DNA of 64,000 nt from Niabella sp. (GTDB taxonomy: Bacteria > Bacteroidota > Bacteroidia > Chitinophagales > Chitinophagaceae). Of this stretch, positions 44,487 to 53,210 are shown piece by piece. The notes under the pieces are model-generated. The model did no database searches, was not told the origin of the DNA, and worked only from the letters and a program-made list of their open reading frames with translations. Within the stretch, counting starts at the first letter, position 1; each line of letters opens with the position of its first letter. The stretch is from assembly GCF_030150205.1 (NCBI RefSeq), contig NZ_JASLGT010000034.1, positions 152,657-216,656 of the forward strand, given 5' to 3'. A program made the translations under genes and the position numbers.

Positions 44487-45626
44487 ATGGCACAACTCAG
44501 TTTTCAGTTACAACATACCGACACCGGATCTGCCGCCAGGGCTGGTTTGATCCAGACCGATCACGGACAGATCGAAACCCCCATTTTTATGCCTGTAGGT
44601 ACGGCCGGTTCCGTAAAAGCGGTTTCCCAGGCCCAGCTGGAAACTGACGTGCAGGCCCAGATCATCCTGGGAAATACCTATCACCTGTACCTGCGGCCCG
44701 GGTTGGAAGTACTGGAAAAAGCCGGCGGGTTGCACCAGTTTAACCAATGGCACAGGCCTATTCTTACTGATAGCGGCGGGTTCCAGGTTTTTTCACTGGC
44801 GGGCACCCGTAAGATTAAAGAGGAGGGCGTAACCTTTGCTTCGCATATTGACGGAAGCAAACATCTGTTTACCCCGGAGCGGGTCATGGACATTCAGCGG
44901 GTGATTGGGGGGGATATTATTATGGCCTTTGACGAATGTCCGCCCGGTGGCAGTGAATACAGCTATGCCCGCAAGAGCCTCGACCTGACGCACCGCTGGC
45001 TCGATCGCTGCTGGGAGCGGTTTACCTCCACGCCGGATAAATACGGCTATACCCAAAACCTGTTCCCGATTGTGCAGGGCGCCACCTTTAAGGACCTCAG
45101 AAAAGAGTCCTGCGATTTTGTTGCGCAGAAAGATGCGCCGGGGAATGCCATTGGCGGGTTGAGCGTGGGAGAGCCGGAAGATAAGATGTATGAGATCTGC
45201 GACTGGTGTTGTCAGCACCTGCCGGTACAAAAGCCGCGCTACCTGATGGGCGTGGGCACGCCCTGGAACATCCTGGAATGCATTGGCATGGGAATAGACA
45301 TGTTTGACTGCGTAATGCCTACCCGCAACGGCAGGAATGCGATGTTATTTACTTCGGAAGGGGTGATCAATATCGACAATAAAAAATGGGAGTTTGATTA
45401 TTCGCCCATCGATGCGCAGCTTCCAAACCCCATGAGCAATCTTTACAGTAAGGCCTACCTGCGGCACCTGTTCAAAAGCGGAGAGCTCCTGGCGCTGACC
45501 ATTGCCAGCGTGCACAACCTGGCCTTTTACCTGTGGCTGGTAAAAGAAGCGCGCCGGCAGATCCTTTCAGGAACCTATCATTCCTGGAAAAACCAAATGA
45601 TTGTTAAGTTAAAAACGCGCCTGTAG
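44487..45626 (+). CDS. tgt: tRNA-guanine transglycosylase
   Basis: 379 residues, TIM-barrel enzyme that exchanges guanine-34 of tRNAs with GU(N) anticodons for the queuosine precursor preQ1. Seen: IETPIFMPVGTAGSVKAV, LTDSGGFQVFSLAGTRKI (substrate-binding Asp and the GFQ loop), RYLMGVGTPWNILE, FDCVMPTRNGRNAML (catalytic Asp) and the zinc site region near the C-terminus (TIASVHNLAFY). Followed after 41 bases by an LptF/LptG permease gene, a pairing seen across Bacteroidota. Confidence 0.96.
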   Translation: MAQLSFQLQHTDTGSAARAGLIQTDHGQIETPIFMPVGTAGSVKAVSQAQLETDVQAQIILGNTYHLYLRPGLEVLEKAGGLHQFNQWHRPILTDSGGFQVFSLAGTRKIKEEGVTFASHIDGSKHLFTPERVMDIQRVIGGDIIMAFDECPPGGSEYSYARKSLDLTHRWLDRCWERFTSTPDKYGYTQNLFPIVQGATFKDLRKESCDFVAQKDAPGNAIGGLSVGEPEDKMYEICDWCCQHLPVQKPRYLMGVGTPWNILECIGMGIDMFDCVMPTRNGRNAMLFTSEGVINIDNKKWEFDYSPIDAQLPNPMSNLYSKAYLRHLFKSGELLALTIASVHNLAFYLWLVKEARRQILSGTYHSWKNQMIVKLKTRL

Positions 45627-45667
45627 GACCGTATCTTTTTTTCGGTTATTTTTACAGATTATATTTC

Positions 45668-46771
45668 ATGAAGAAACTGGACTGGTATATATTCAACAGA
45701 CTGTTGATTTCGTTTGTATTTTGCATGCTGCTATTTACAGTAATTGCTGTGGCCATTGATACCAGTGAAAAATCAGACGATTTTGTAAAATCGGGCCTGT
45801 CTTCCTGGCAGATCTTTACAAAGTATTACATGGGCTTCATACCTTATATATGGAGTTTATTGTTTCCCCTTTTTGTATTTATTGCGGTTATTTTCTTTAC
45901 CAGTAAGATGGCCCTTCGTTCGGAAGTGATCGCTATTCTTGCCAGCGGCACCCGGTTTACCCGCTTTTTGCGTCCGTATATGATTGGGGGACTATTGCTG
46001 GCCACCATTCTCTTTTTTGGCCGGGCTTATTTTATTCCCATGGCCAACAACATAATGAGTAACTTCCGGAAGACGTATATCGATAAAAACGATCCGCTGA
46101 AAAACCGGTCGGAGAGTGCCTGCAGCAGCTGTTTTTATAAACGGGTAGACAGTATTACGTACATGGGGGTAAAGAATTTTGATGCCACCACGCAAAAAAG
46201 CGGCGCCTTTTTTATGGACCGGGTAAGACGAGGAAAACTGGTTTACAACCTGCGCGCAGAGTCTGTACGCTGGGATACCACCAACAGGCAGCGGAAATGG
46301 ATCGCCGAAAATGTGGTGGAACGCCTGGTAGATAGTTTGGGTGAACGGGTAACCCATTCCAAAGAAAAAGTGGTGCGGTTGAACATGGCACCTGATGAAC
46401 TGATAAAAGACGAATACCTGAAAGATAAACTCACCACACCGGGGTTAAAGCGGCTGATCAAAAATGAAGAAATGCGGGGTACTGAAGGGCTCAACGCCTT
46501 AAAGGTAGAGTTGTATAAACGCACTTCAACACCGTTTACCGTGTTGTTGCTTACGTTCATTGGTGCGGTTATTGCCAGTCGTAAAACCCGTGGAGGAAGT
46601 GGTATGCACCTGGCCCTGGGAATTGTTATCGCAGCGGTGTTCATCCTGGCCGACCAGTTTTCGACGGTATTCTCCACCAAAGGCAATTTCCCCCCGCTGC
46701 TCGCCGCCTGGATGCCCAATCTTGTTTTTACATTGGTGGCGCTGCAGTTATACAAAACGGCACCCAAATAA
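45668..46771 (+). CDS. LptF/LptG-family permease
   Basis: 367 residues. Six TM helices in the family's 3+3 arrangement: three near residues 10-120 (LLISFVFCMLLFTVIAVAID, YIWSLLFPLFVFIAVIFFTS, GGLLLATILFFGRAYFI), a periplasmic beta-jellyroll of about 150 residues, then three at the C-terminus (FTVLLLTFIGAVIASRKTRG, LALGIVIAAVFILADQFSTV). LptF/G with LptB drives lipopolysaccharide from the inner membrane to the periplasmic bridge. F and G are hard to tell apart by eye. It follows tgt closely and is probably cotranscribed. Confidence 0.9.
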   Translation: MKKLDWYIFNRLLISFVFCMLLFTVIAVAIDTSEKSDDFVKSGLSSWQIFTKYYMGFIPYIWSLLFPLFVFIAVIFFTSKMALRSEVIAILASGTRFTRFLRPYMIGGLLLATILFFGRAYFIPMANNIMSNFRKTYIDKNDPLKNRSESACSSCFYKRVDSITYMGVKNFDATTQKSGAFFMDRVRRGKLVYNLRAESVRWDTTNRQRKWIAENVVERLVDSLGERVTHSKEKVVRLNMAPDELIKDEYLKDKLTTPGLKRLIKNEEMRGTEGLNALKVELYKRTSTPFTVLLLTFIGAVIASRKTRGGSGMHLALGIVIAAVFILADQFSTVFSTKGNFPPLLAAWMPNLVFTLVALQLYKTAPK

Positions 46772-46863
46772 ATACCCCGGAGTATTCCATTTTTATTAAA
46801 TTTCTAATTTCCCGATCGGAGAACAGGTGCGCTGAGCTTCGCTGCCGGTTGTAATCAACATTT

Positions 46864-46944
46864 TTGTAATATTTTTTACGATTACAAAACTGATGATCAC
46901 AAATTTTGTAATCATCAGTTTTGTAATAAAAATTACTATTACAA
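46864..46944. promoter_or_regulatory. Cluster of five TTGTAAT boxes with a 17-bp perfect inverted repeat
   Basis: Within the 511-bp gap between the permease and citrate synthase genes, TTGTAAT or its complement ATTACAA occurs at 46864, 46881, 46906, 46921 and 46938. Two of them form a perfect inverted repeat ATTACAAAACTGATGAT (46881-46897) and ATCATCAGTTTTGTAAT (46911-46927) with a 13-base loop that holds another palindromic CAAATTTTG. No gene is present in the gap. It could be a multi-site operator, a transcript hairpin, or the footprint of a palindromic element. It lies about 270 bp upstream of the citrate synthase promoter. Confidence 0.6.
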
Positions 46945-47210
46945 ATCACTTGATCACAACAAGAAACAGGGAGGATCCGGGCTTGGTTGGCGACTGGGAG
47001 ATGCTGGCGCAAAAGATCCTGGGGGATACAAATCTTTGCTGTTTGCCGGCTGGCAAAAAAACATGATAAAAAGGCCCATACCGGCTGGTTATAATCGTTC
47101 CGGATATGCCTGTTTTTGTCCCTCCAACGGTTAAAACCGGCTCATTTTAAACCCTTTTGCTGCTAATTTGTTAAGGAATTATTGCCCCTGAAAAAATACT
47201 AAAATATAAT

Positions 47211-47241
47211 TTGTTGTGGCAATTGGCTTTAACTATCTTTA
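47211..47241 (+). promoter_or_regulatory. Promoter of the citrate synthase gene
   Basis: TTG at 47211-47213 and, 20 bases on, TATCTTTA at 47234-47241 (seven of eight bases of TAnnTTTG); a second TTG at 47214-47216 gives a 17-base spacer. The ATG at 47283 is 42 bases downstream. Confidence 0.5.
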
Positions 47242-47282
47242 GCGCAAACCATTTTTTTAATAGTTAAGACGAAGAAGCATAT

Positions 47283-48608
47283 ATGGAAGATTTTAAAGTG
47301 AAGTTTAAAGAGCAGGCGGATAAGCTGGGCGCTGAAATTAAAACGATGCTCCAGGAACACGGGAATACGGTTATTGGAGAAACCACCCTGGCGCAGATTT
47401 ACCAGGGAATGCGGGGGATGACAGCCCTGGTTACCGAAACTTCCCTTTTGGACGCCCAGGATGGTATCCGTTTTAAAAGACGTTCCATTCCGGAGTTAAG
47501 AGAGCAGCTTCCAAAAGCAAAGGGTGGTTCTGAACCACTGCCGGAAGCGTTGTTTTACCTGATGATGATCGGTGAAATTCCTACAGAAGAAGATGTAGAG
47601 AACCTGAGCGCCATCCTGCAGCGCCGCAGCCACGTGCCCACCTATGTATTTGATACCATGAAAGCTTTGCCCAAGGATACCCATCCTATGACACAGTTTG
47701 TAGTAGGGGTGATGGCCTTACAGGCGGAAAGTGTTTTTGCAAAGCGCTATGCTGACGGATTTTCAAAAAAAGATTACTGGGAAGCCACACTGGAAGATAC
47801 ACTGAATCTTATTGCGCGGTTGCCGCATATCGCGGCATTCGTTTATCGCCGGAAATACAAGGGCGGTAAAGCAGTGCAGCCGGATGGTATGCTGGACTGG
47901 GCGGCTAATTTTTCCCATATGCTGGGATACGACAATGAGGAGTTTAAAGAGCTGATGCGGCTTTATATGGTGATTCACGCAGATCACGAAGGCGGAAACG
48001 TATCGGCCCATGCCACCCACCTGGTGGGCTCAGCGCTTAGCGACCCCTATTTGAGCTATGCTGCCGGTATGAACGGTTTGGCAGGTCCGCTGCACGGGTT
48101 GGCCAACCAGGAAGTGATCAAATGGATCTTTGAAATGCAGAAGGAGCTGAACACAGAGGCACCTACCGCGGAACAGATCGGTGAATATGTGAAGAAGACC
48201 CTGAGTGAAGGCAAGGTTGTACCGGGTTATGGCCATGCGGTATTACGTCAGACAGATCCGCGCTTTACGGCCCAGATGGAATTTGGTAAAAAGCATATGC
48301 CGGATGATCCGCTGGTTAATACCGTTTGGAGGATCTATGAAACCGTTCCGGGGATTCTGCAGTCGCTGGGAAAAGTTAAAAATCCCTGGCCCAATGTAGA
48401 TGCGCACAGTGGTGCGTTACTGGTACATTATGGTATGAAGGAGTATGAATACTATACGGTTCTTTTTGCGGTTAGCCGTTCCCTGGGGGTATTATCCAGT
48501 CTTTGCTGGGATCGTGCCCTGGGCATGCCGCTGGAGCGTCCCAAATCCGTTACTACGGCTGCTGTAAAGCGGTGGCTGAATAAAGAGGTAGAAAACCTGG
48601 GCGACTAA
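47283..48608 (+). CDS. Citrate synthase, mitochondrial (eukaryote-like) type
   Basis: 441 residues. Condenses acetyl-CoA and oxaloacetate in the TCA cycle. The sequence follows the animal mitochondrial enzyme closely from residue ~25: HGNTVIGETTLAQIYQGMRG, LPKAKGGSEPLPEALFYLM, HADHEGGNVSAHATHLVGSA, LSDPYLSYAAGMNGLAGPLH, VVPGYGHAVLRQTDPRFTAQ and KNPWPNVDAHSGALL. Catalytic residues match pig His274, His320 and Asp375 at His271, His318 and Asp373. It lacks the N-terminal mitochondrial import extension, the N-terminal NADH-regulatory insert of Gram-negative type II enzymes and the short form of the Bacillus enzyme. This type occurs in some Bacteroidota. It has its own promoter and is not in an operon. 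Confidence 0.95.
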   Translation: MEDFKVKFKEQADKLGAEIKTMLQEHGNTVIGETTLAQIYQGMRGMTALVTETSLLDAQDGIRFKRRSIPELREQLPKAKGGSEPLPEALFYLMMIGEIPTEEDVENLSAILQRRSHVPTYVFDTMKALPKDTHPMTQFVVGVMALQAESVFAKRYADGFSKKDYWEATLEDTLNLIARLPHIAAFVYRRKYKGGKAVQPDGMLDWAANFSHMLGYDNEEFKELMRLYMVIHADHEGGNVSAHATHLVGSALSDPYLSYAAGMNGLAGPLHGLANQEVIKWIFEMQKELNTEAPTAEQIGEYVKKTLSEGKVVPGYGHAVLRQTDPRFTAQMEFGKKHMPDDPLVNTVWRIYETVPGILQSLGKVKNPWPNVDAHSGALLVHYGMKEYEYYTVLFAVSRSLGVLSSLCWDRALGMPLERPKSVTTAAVKRWLNKEVENLGD

Positions 48609-48737
48609 GCGGACTGCAACTGCGGAATTTTTAGTATATCAGGGAAACAGGAATTGTGAAGGACAGCACTTTTTTGGTACGGTTTTTTATGGATATTGAT
48701 GATATCTTATTAATAAACTAAAATAAATAAGAAGTTT

Positions 48738-49055
48738 ATGAAAAATAGAGACAAATACATGCTTGGCATTGCCGGGGCTGCACTGGCAGGTATCGCAATC
48801 GGGTTACTGTTTTATACAGAAGAAGGCAAAAAGACCCGTAAGAAAATGAAGAACACCGCCAATGACTGGGCCGATTCGCTGGGCAGCCTGATCGCTTCAG
48901 GTAAGGAAAGCCTTTCTGATCTTTCTCACAAAGCGGTGAAAAAGGCAAAAAAAGGTTATCAGCGATTCAAAAACCAGGCTGAAGAAGGTTATGATGATCT
49001 CAAGGGCGCATACAATGATGTGGCTGATGAGTACAGCGCCGGTAAGGTAAGATAG
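48738..49055 (+). CDS. YtxH-like membrane-anchored stress protein
   Basis: 105 residues. One hydrophobic helix at about 8-26 (YMLGIAGAALAGIAIGLLFY) followed by a lysine-rich, helical soluble tail (TEEGKKTRKKMKNTANDW, ASGKESLSDLSHKAVKKAKK). The GxxxGxxxA helix and TEEGKKTRK sequence are typical of the YtxH family, which includes general-stress proteins. It is the first of three small genes (48738, 49178, 49512) on the same strand; the next starts 122 bp on. Confidence 0.82.
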   Translation: MKNRDKYMLGIAGAALAGIAIGLLFYTEEGKKTRKKMKNTANDWADSLGSLIASGKESLSDLSHKAVKKAKKGYQRFKNQAEEGYDDLKGAYNDVADEYSAGKVR

Positions 49056-49177
49056 TTTATACATCCCTATAACCGGGTTGTCTGCAAGGTCTGTTGTTTA
49101 AATCGGAATCGTTGGTTCGATAAAAACAATATACTTTTAAGGCAACCTTTTTTTATTGTAACTATAAAACACAAACT

Positions 49178-49519
49178 ATGCTTGAATTAAAAGAAAAGCT
49201 GGAGCATGTTGCCGAAGATGTGGAAGAGATTGCAAAGACCTATTACCGGCTATCCATGGTAAATATTGTGGATAAGGGAAGTAAGATGGGTTCTTCTTTC
49301 CTCATCCTGGCTTTGGTTACCGGCCTGGCATTTTTTATTTTCCTCTTTATCGGGTTTGGAGCCAGTTACTGGATCGGGCAGGCATTGGGTAACCCGATGC
49401 TGGGCTTTTTTGTGGTAGCAGGATTCCTGTTGCTGGTGCTGATCCTGATCCTGGCTTTGAACAAAAAAGTAATTCAACCCATTATCCGTAACATCATCAT
49501 TAAGAATTTGTATGACTAA
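49178..49519 (+). CDS. Phage-holin-family (Hol-X / YqjE-like) membrane protein
   Basis: 113 residues with a short amphipathic N-terminus (MLELKEKLEHVAEDVEEIAK) and two TM helices (SSFLILALVTGLAFFIFLFI and MLGFFVVAGFLLLVLILILA). This pattern is that of the putative actinobacteriophage holin-X/YqjE family. Despite the name, chromosomal members are not known lysis genes; in proteobacteria the YqjD-YqjE-YqjK genes encode membrane proteins induced in stationary phase. It overlaps the next gene by eight bases. Confidence 0.8.
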   Translation: MLELKEKLEHVAEDVEEIAKTYYRLSMVNIVDKGSKMGSSFLILALVTGLAFFIFLFIGFGASYWIGQALGNPMLGFFVVAGFLLLVLILILALNKKVIQPIIRNIIIKNLYD

Positions 49520-49901
49520 GCCCCTTATAACCACGCATGAGGAGCTCATGCAGGAAAAGGCCCGCCTCAAGGCCCGGCTACGACAGCGTAAAACCGCGAT
49601 GCGCCAGTCGATCGAAGAAATCAAGCAGGAGTTGAATCCGATCAGCCAGATCGCTAAAACCACCAAGGATATCTGGAATGCAGATGCCTCTAACCCGTTA
49701 ATCGCAATGGGCGTTACCAAATTGACCGACCTTGTAATCAGAAAGGGGATCCTGCGCAAGGCAGGCTGGTTGTCGCGCTTGGTGGCCCCGGTGCTGGTGC
49801 AAAAAGTGGCTACTTATTTTATCAGTGAAAAGGCAGGTGATCAGATCGCAAGGCTGTTGCACCGCACGGCTTCAAAGGTGCGTGAAGATAAAATACAATA
49901 A
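49512..49901 (+). CDS. Unknown 129-aa helical protein, third gene of the YtxH/holin triad
   Basis: 129 residues, start overlaps the previous gene by eight bases, so translation is coupled. N-terminal charged coiled coil (LMQEKARLKARLRQRKTAMR, SIEEIKQELNPISQIAKTTK), then amphipathic helices with a moderately hydrophobic stretch (GWLSRLVAPVLVQKVATYFI). Its place resembles YqjK in the proteobacterial yqjDEK operon. Function unknown. Confidence 0.72.
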   Translation: MTKPLITTHEELMQEKARLKARLRQRKTAMRQSIEEIKQELNPISQIAKTTKDIWNADASNPLIAMGVTKLTDLVIRKGILRKAGWLSRLVAPVLVQKVATYFISEKAGDQIARLLHRTASKVREDKIQ

Positions 49902-49942
49902 GCAGGTCGATAGCGCGGCATACAGGTTATTTATGGGGTAGA

Positions 49943-50533
49943 TTAAAGTTCGCTGGAGAAGATGGAATTTTTTATGGCCGGCCATTCGCCCGATAAAATA
50001 CTATAGTAAACCATGTCGTAATAAATACCGCCATCTACAAAATGATTACGTAAGACTCCTTCGCGGGTAGCTCCTATCTTTTCCAGTGCTTTTTGCGATT
50101 GCAGATTGGTGCCCCGGGTGCGAAATTCTATCCGCATAAAACCTGCCACCTCTATTAGGTATTGCAATAAAAGAAATTTCATCGGCTTGTTGTATCCCTT
50201 TCCCTGAAATGCTTTGCCCATCCAGGTCCAGCCAATTTCGGCCCTCTTATTCTTCCAGGAAATATTGCCGACGCTGGTATTACCGATCAATTGTCCGGTA
50301 TTTTTTTCTATGATCGTAAACGGTATGCGTTTTTTTGTCTCGCGCTCTTCCAGGGCATTTTGTAGATAGCATCTGAACTGCTCTTCATTATCCAGGGTAG
50401 TGGAAGTGTGTTCCCAAATAGCAGGATCGGCAATTAATTTTAGTACATCGAAATCGGCCATCGCGGTTGGTCTTAATAAAACGGACTTATTTTCCAATTT
50501 CAGTTCAGGAGTGAAGAATTGCAGTGTGCTCAT
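49943..50533 (-). CDS. GNAT-family N-acetyltransferase (RimJ/RimL-like)
   Basis: 196 residues with the acetyl-CoA fold of the RimJ/RimL group: LLRPTAMADFDVLKLIADPA at the N-terminus, GNTSVGNISWKNKRAEIGWTWM, AFQGKGYNKPMKFLLLQYLI (the Q/R-x-x-G-x-G/A acetyl-CoA loop) and LQSQKALEKIGATREGVLRNHF. It moves an acetyl group from acetyl-CoA to an amine; substrate unknown. Alone on the minus strand between the triad and the tRNA region. Confidence 0.9.
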   Translation of the reverse strand: MSTLQFFTPELKLENKSVLLRPTAMADFDVLKLIADPAIWEHTSTTLDNEEQFRCYLQNALEERETKKRIPFTIIEKNTGQLIGNTSVGNISWKNKRAEIGWTWMGKAFQGKGYNKPMKFLLLQYLIEVAGFMRIEFRTRGTNLQSQKALEKIGATREGVLRNHFVDGGIYYDMVYYSILSGEWPAIKNSIFSSEL

Positions 50534-50793
50534 TTTCGGTAACGAACTTCCAGGTTTGTATAACTGGAATCCTTTAAATATAGTAAAATTTGCACAGGAT
50601 TATCCCTGCAAAGGTTGCTTTTTGGGCGCAAAAAGATATTTAATATAATTTGGTACCGTTAATATCACTTGCGAGTGCAGTTGAAGAATACTTAAAAGAG
50701 ATATCTCCTTTTTCCTGTTTAGACGCGCTAAAATTTATGCCTAACCTACAAATCCCCAAGTATTCAACCTGATCCATAAAACCGGCTAAAATG

Positions 50794-50823
50794 AAATAAA
50801 AAAACCGTCTCGTATTGAGACGG
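50794..50823 (-). terminator. Intrinsic terminator of the tRNA-Ala gene
   Basis: On the minus strand the 7-bp stem CCGTCTC/GAGACGG (50805-50823) with loop GTATT read in reverse is followed by a T-rich tract (50794-50804). It begins 11 bases behind the encoded CCA. Confidence 0.85.
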
Positions 50824-50833
50824 CCTCTTAATC

Positions 50834-50912
<79 letters not shown>

Positions 50913-50920
50913 GTGGAGCG

Positions 50921-50951
50921 CAAACATAAAGGATTGTTTGATATTGTCCAA
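50921..50951 (-). promoter_or_regulatory. Promoter of the tRNA-Ala gene
   Basis: On the minus strand TTG (50949-50951), 20-base spacer, TATGTTTG (50921-50928) followed by CG: the best vegetative promoter in the window. It ends ten bases before the tRNA 5' end. Confidence 0.8.
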
Positions 50952-51140
50952 GATTTTTTTCATTATTCAGCAACAAATCTTTGTTCCAGTGTTTTTGTAA
51001 TCTCTTTTATACGTTAGGATATAATATTCAGCCGGAATGTCCCTGCCGACCGGAAACATCTTCAGTGGCCCGGCGTTCTGGTTAACACCCTTGTCGGTTT
51101 GCCCCGGTCCGTTTTATATAGTTCCTGGCAGATGCCCATA

Positions 51141-53210
51141 CTACGGGTCCAGCGGATCCGATGCATCCGTTTGCAAACAGTCTTTATTCGGATAATAAGC
51201 GGTGAGCTCGGCTTCAACAGACTGCATATTATAGTAGGGCAGATAACCCAGATCCCGCATCGCCGTTTTGGTCATATTATTGCGGATATAGGCGGTTTGA
51301 CTGGCATCAGTGGCAATCAGTACCGGTTTGTTGGCCGGTATCTTAAACCGGTAAATCATCCGGTTGGTATTGCGGATATTGGTGGTAGTATGCCGGGCAT
51401 GGGGCTCAATAAAAACGGCAGATTCCGGTACACCCATTACACCGGTCAGGTACCGTTTCATCTCTACCGCCTCATTGTAGGGCGTTAGAAAAGGGTGTAC
51501 GTTACCGCCGGATACCACAATAAACGGGGCCAGCCCTTTTTTATAAAGTTCTGCTGCAGCACGGCACCGCCGGGCGCCACCCGAGTCCAGTGTTACAACC
51601 GGATCTTCGGGACCTAACCCCGGTACCAGGATCAGGCTGTAAGCATAACGGCTCCAGCTGGTTTTTTTCAGTTGCTTAAATGGTGACTGGTTAAGACCCG
51701 ACTGCAGGGGCTCGAAGCGGGCCGCCTCATAGCGCCCGTTGAGTTCCAGTACCCGGATGGCCGCCCGGAACGGCGTAGCGGGTAATGCTACAGCAGCAGC
51801 AGCCTGCACGAGATAATCTTTCAGGGTTTTGGGGTAGACTTTATCTTTTGCGCTAAAGCGAATGGAATCGATTTTCGGATACCGGGGCGCATCGCCTTTT
51901 ATATAAATATTGAAGATGCGGTTGATATTTCCGGCCTCGCTTTCCCAAACCTGGCGCAGGTAGGCGGTGTCTTTTAATGTATGGAACCGGTAATAGGTTT
52001 CCGTTTTCTTTAATGTGGCAACAATGGCCTTTAACCGTGCATTGCGGGCATATTCGTTTACCCAGGCATCACCGGTTTGCCGGATCAGTTCGGGCGACAG
52101 GCTAAAGGCCGCGGCCATGCAGGATTTATCCGTACAGTTCTGAATTGCCTGTTGCAACGAAGCCGCATAGCCCTGGGTAGGAGCCTGTATACTGCTTTGA
52201 AAAGCCGGGGTCGTTTGTAAGTCGTTCAACTGCGCTGTCAGCGGGAAGTTTTTCTGTGCCAACGTGGGGCTAAGCGATGCGCCGGTACCGAATGCGGCAG
52301 CGTAAAGCGACTGGTAGCAGGATTTATAATCGGCCACATTTGACGCATGACTTTCATATAAAAAAGGACCGTCGTAATGCACCTGGTCCAGGGCCTGCAG
52401 GATGGCAACCCAGTTGTTCTCTCCTTTACCGTTACAGGGAAAATAGTGGTTCTCCTCCCGGCCGGTACCATCGGCCACGTGCAGTGTTTTTAAACGGCTG
52501 CCCATTGCCAGGATCAGCTTTTCGGGGTATTTGATATGGTTCAGATCAATGGCTGAATACACATCGCGGGGCAGCAGATTCATTACTTCAACCGCTTCTT
52601 CCACGGTGCGCAACAGCGGCCGTTCCCGTACAGGTCCGTGCTGCAATTCCGGTCCCAGCATATTTTCAATGACCATAATAGCGTCCAGTTGCTTTACCAT
52701 CGGGTTTAAATCTTTTACGGATTGTACCAGCTGCCTTTTGCGCAGCGGCCGTTCATCCCGGTTTAAAAACCAGCTGGGATGAAAAAGAACGATATGAGGC
52801 TTTAGAACCGCAACGTATTTTAACACCCGCGCATGCATGGCCACCACCGCCTTCCGCTCCGTTTCATCGCCCAGGGAAAGATCGATGTTTTTTCCATAGG
52901 GCATATGAACCGACCAGATCTGTATGCCGGCTTCATCCGCAGCCTTCCGGGCCTGCCTTGCGGTTTCCAGGAAGGCTTCATCGGCCTTTAAAAAATTGCG
53001 TGCCGTATCCACAATGCCGCCCATGCCAATTTCGATGCAGTCGATACCGGCAGCTTTTGCCGCCTTCATGCCTTCAACGGTTACTTTATCTACCCCGATA
53101 TTAAACCCCAGCCGCAAGGGTTTGGGAAACCCCGGTTGGGTAAAGGCGGTTTGACAAAAGAACAGCAGGAACAGGAATATGCCTTTTCGGAATGCGATGG
53201 TTGGTTTCAT
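51141..53210 (-). CDS. Secreted fusion: xylose-isomerase-like TIM barrel plus YdcF/ElyC-like (DUF218) domain
   Basis: 689 residues with a signal peptide to about residue 24 (FFCQTAFTQ). Residues ~30-310 match the AP-endonuclease-2/xylose-isomerase-like TIM barrel: GIDCIEIGMGGIVDTARNF, IQIWSVHMPYGKNIDLSLGD, VIENMLGPELQHGP and DLNHIKYPEKLILA, with Glu and His metal-ligand candidates. Residues ~500-665 match DUF218/YdcF: YSLILVPGLGPEDPVVTLDS, GLAPFIVVSGGNVHPFLTPY, NEAVEMKRYLTGVMGVPESA and EPHARHTTTNIRNTNRMIYR. The ~190-residue linker has no known domain. The YdcF part includes DUF218's SGG and EP-A-TT-N motifs. An exported enzyme acting on a sugar or cell-envelope glycan is plausible. No fusion of this order is known to me. 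Confidence 0.85.
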   Translation of the reverse strand: MKPTIAFRKGIFLFLLFFCQTAFTQPGFPKPLRLGFNIGVDKVTVEGMKAAKAAGIDCIEIGMGGIVDTARNFLKADEAFLETARQARKAADEAGIQIWSVHMPYGKNIDLSLGDETERKAVVAMHARVLKYVAVLKPHIVLFHPSWFLNRDERPLRKRQLVQSVKDLNPMVKQLDAIMVIENMLGPELQHGPVRERPLLRTVEEAVEVMNLLPRDVYSAIDLNHIKYPEKLILAMGSRLKTLHVADGTGREENHYFPCNGKGENNWVAILQALDQVHYDGPFLYESHASNVADYKSCYQSLYAAAFGTGASLSPTLAQKNFPLTAQLNDLQTTPAFQSSIQAPTQGYAASLQQAIQNCTDKSCMAAAFSLSPELIRQTGDAWVNEYARNARLKAIVATLKKTETYYRFHTLKDTAYLRQVWESEAGNINRIFNIYIKGDAPRYPKIDSIRFSAKDKVYPKTLKDYLVQAAAAVALPATPFRAAIRVLELNGRYEAARFEPLQSGLNQSPFKQLKKTSWSRYAYSLILVPGLGPEDPVVTLDSGGARRCRAAAELYKKGLAPFIVVSGGNVHPFLTPYNEAVEMKRYLTGVMGVPESAVFIEPHARHTTTNIRNTNRMIYRFKIPANKPVLIATDASQTAYIRNNMTKTAMRDLGYLPYYNMQSVEAELTAYYPNKDCLQTDASDPLDP

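Noticed and set aside
46728..47012. 94-codon minus-strand frame across the TTGTAAT region
   Set aside because: Lies on the palindromic region and overlaps the end of the permease gene; no protein features.
50640..50777. 45-codon minus-strand open frame just beyond the tRNA-Ala terminator (starts MDQVEYLG)
   Set aside because: Codon pattern looks protein-like, and a tRNA 3' flank is a classical integration site, but there is no promoter, no family match and no other integrase trace.
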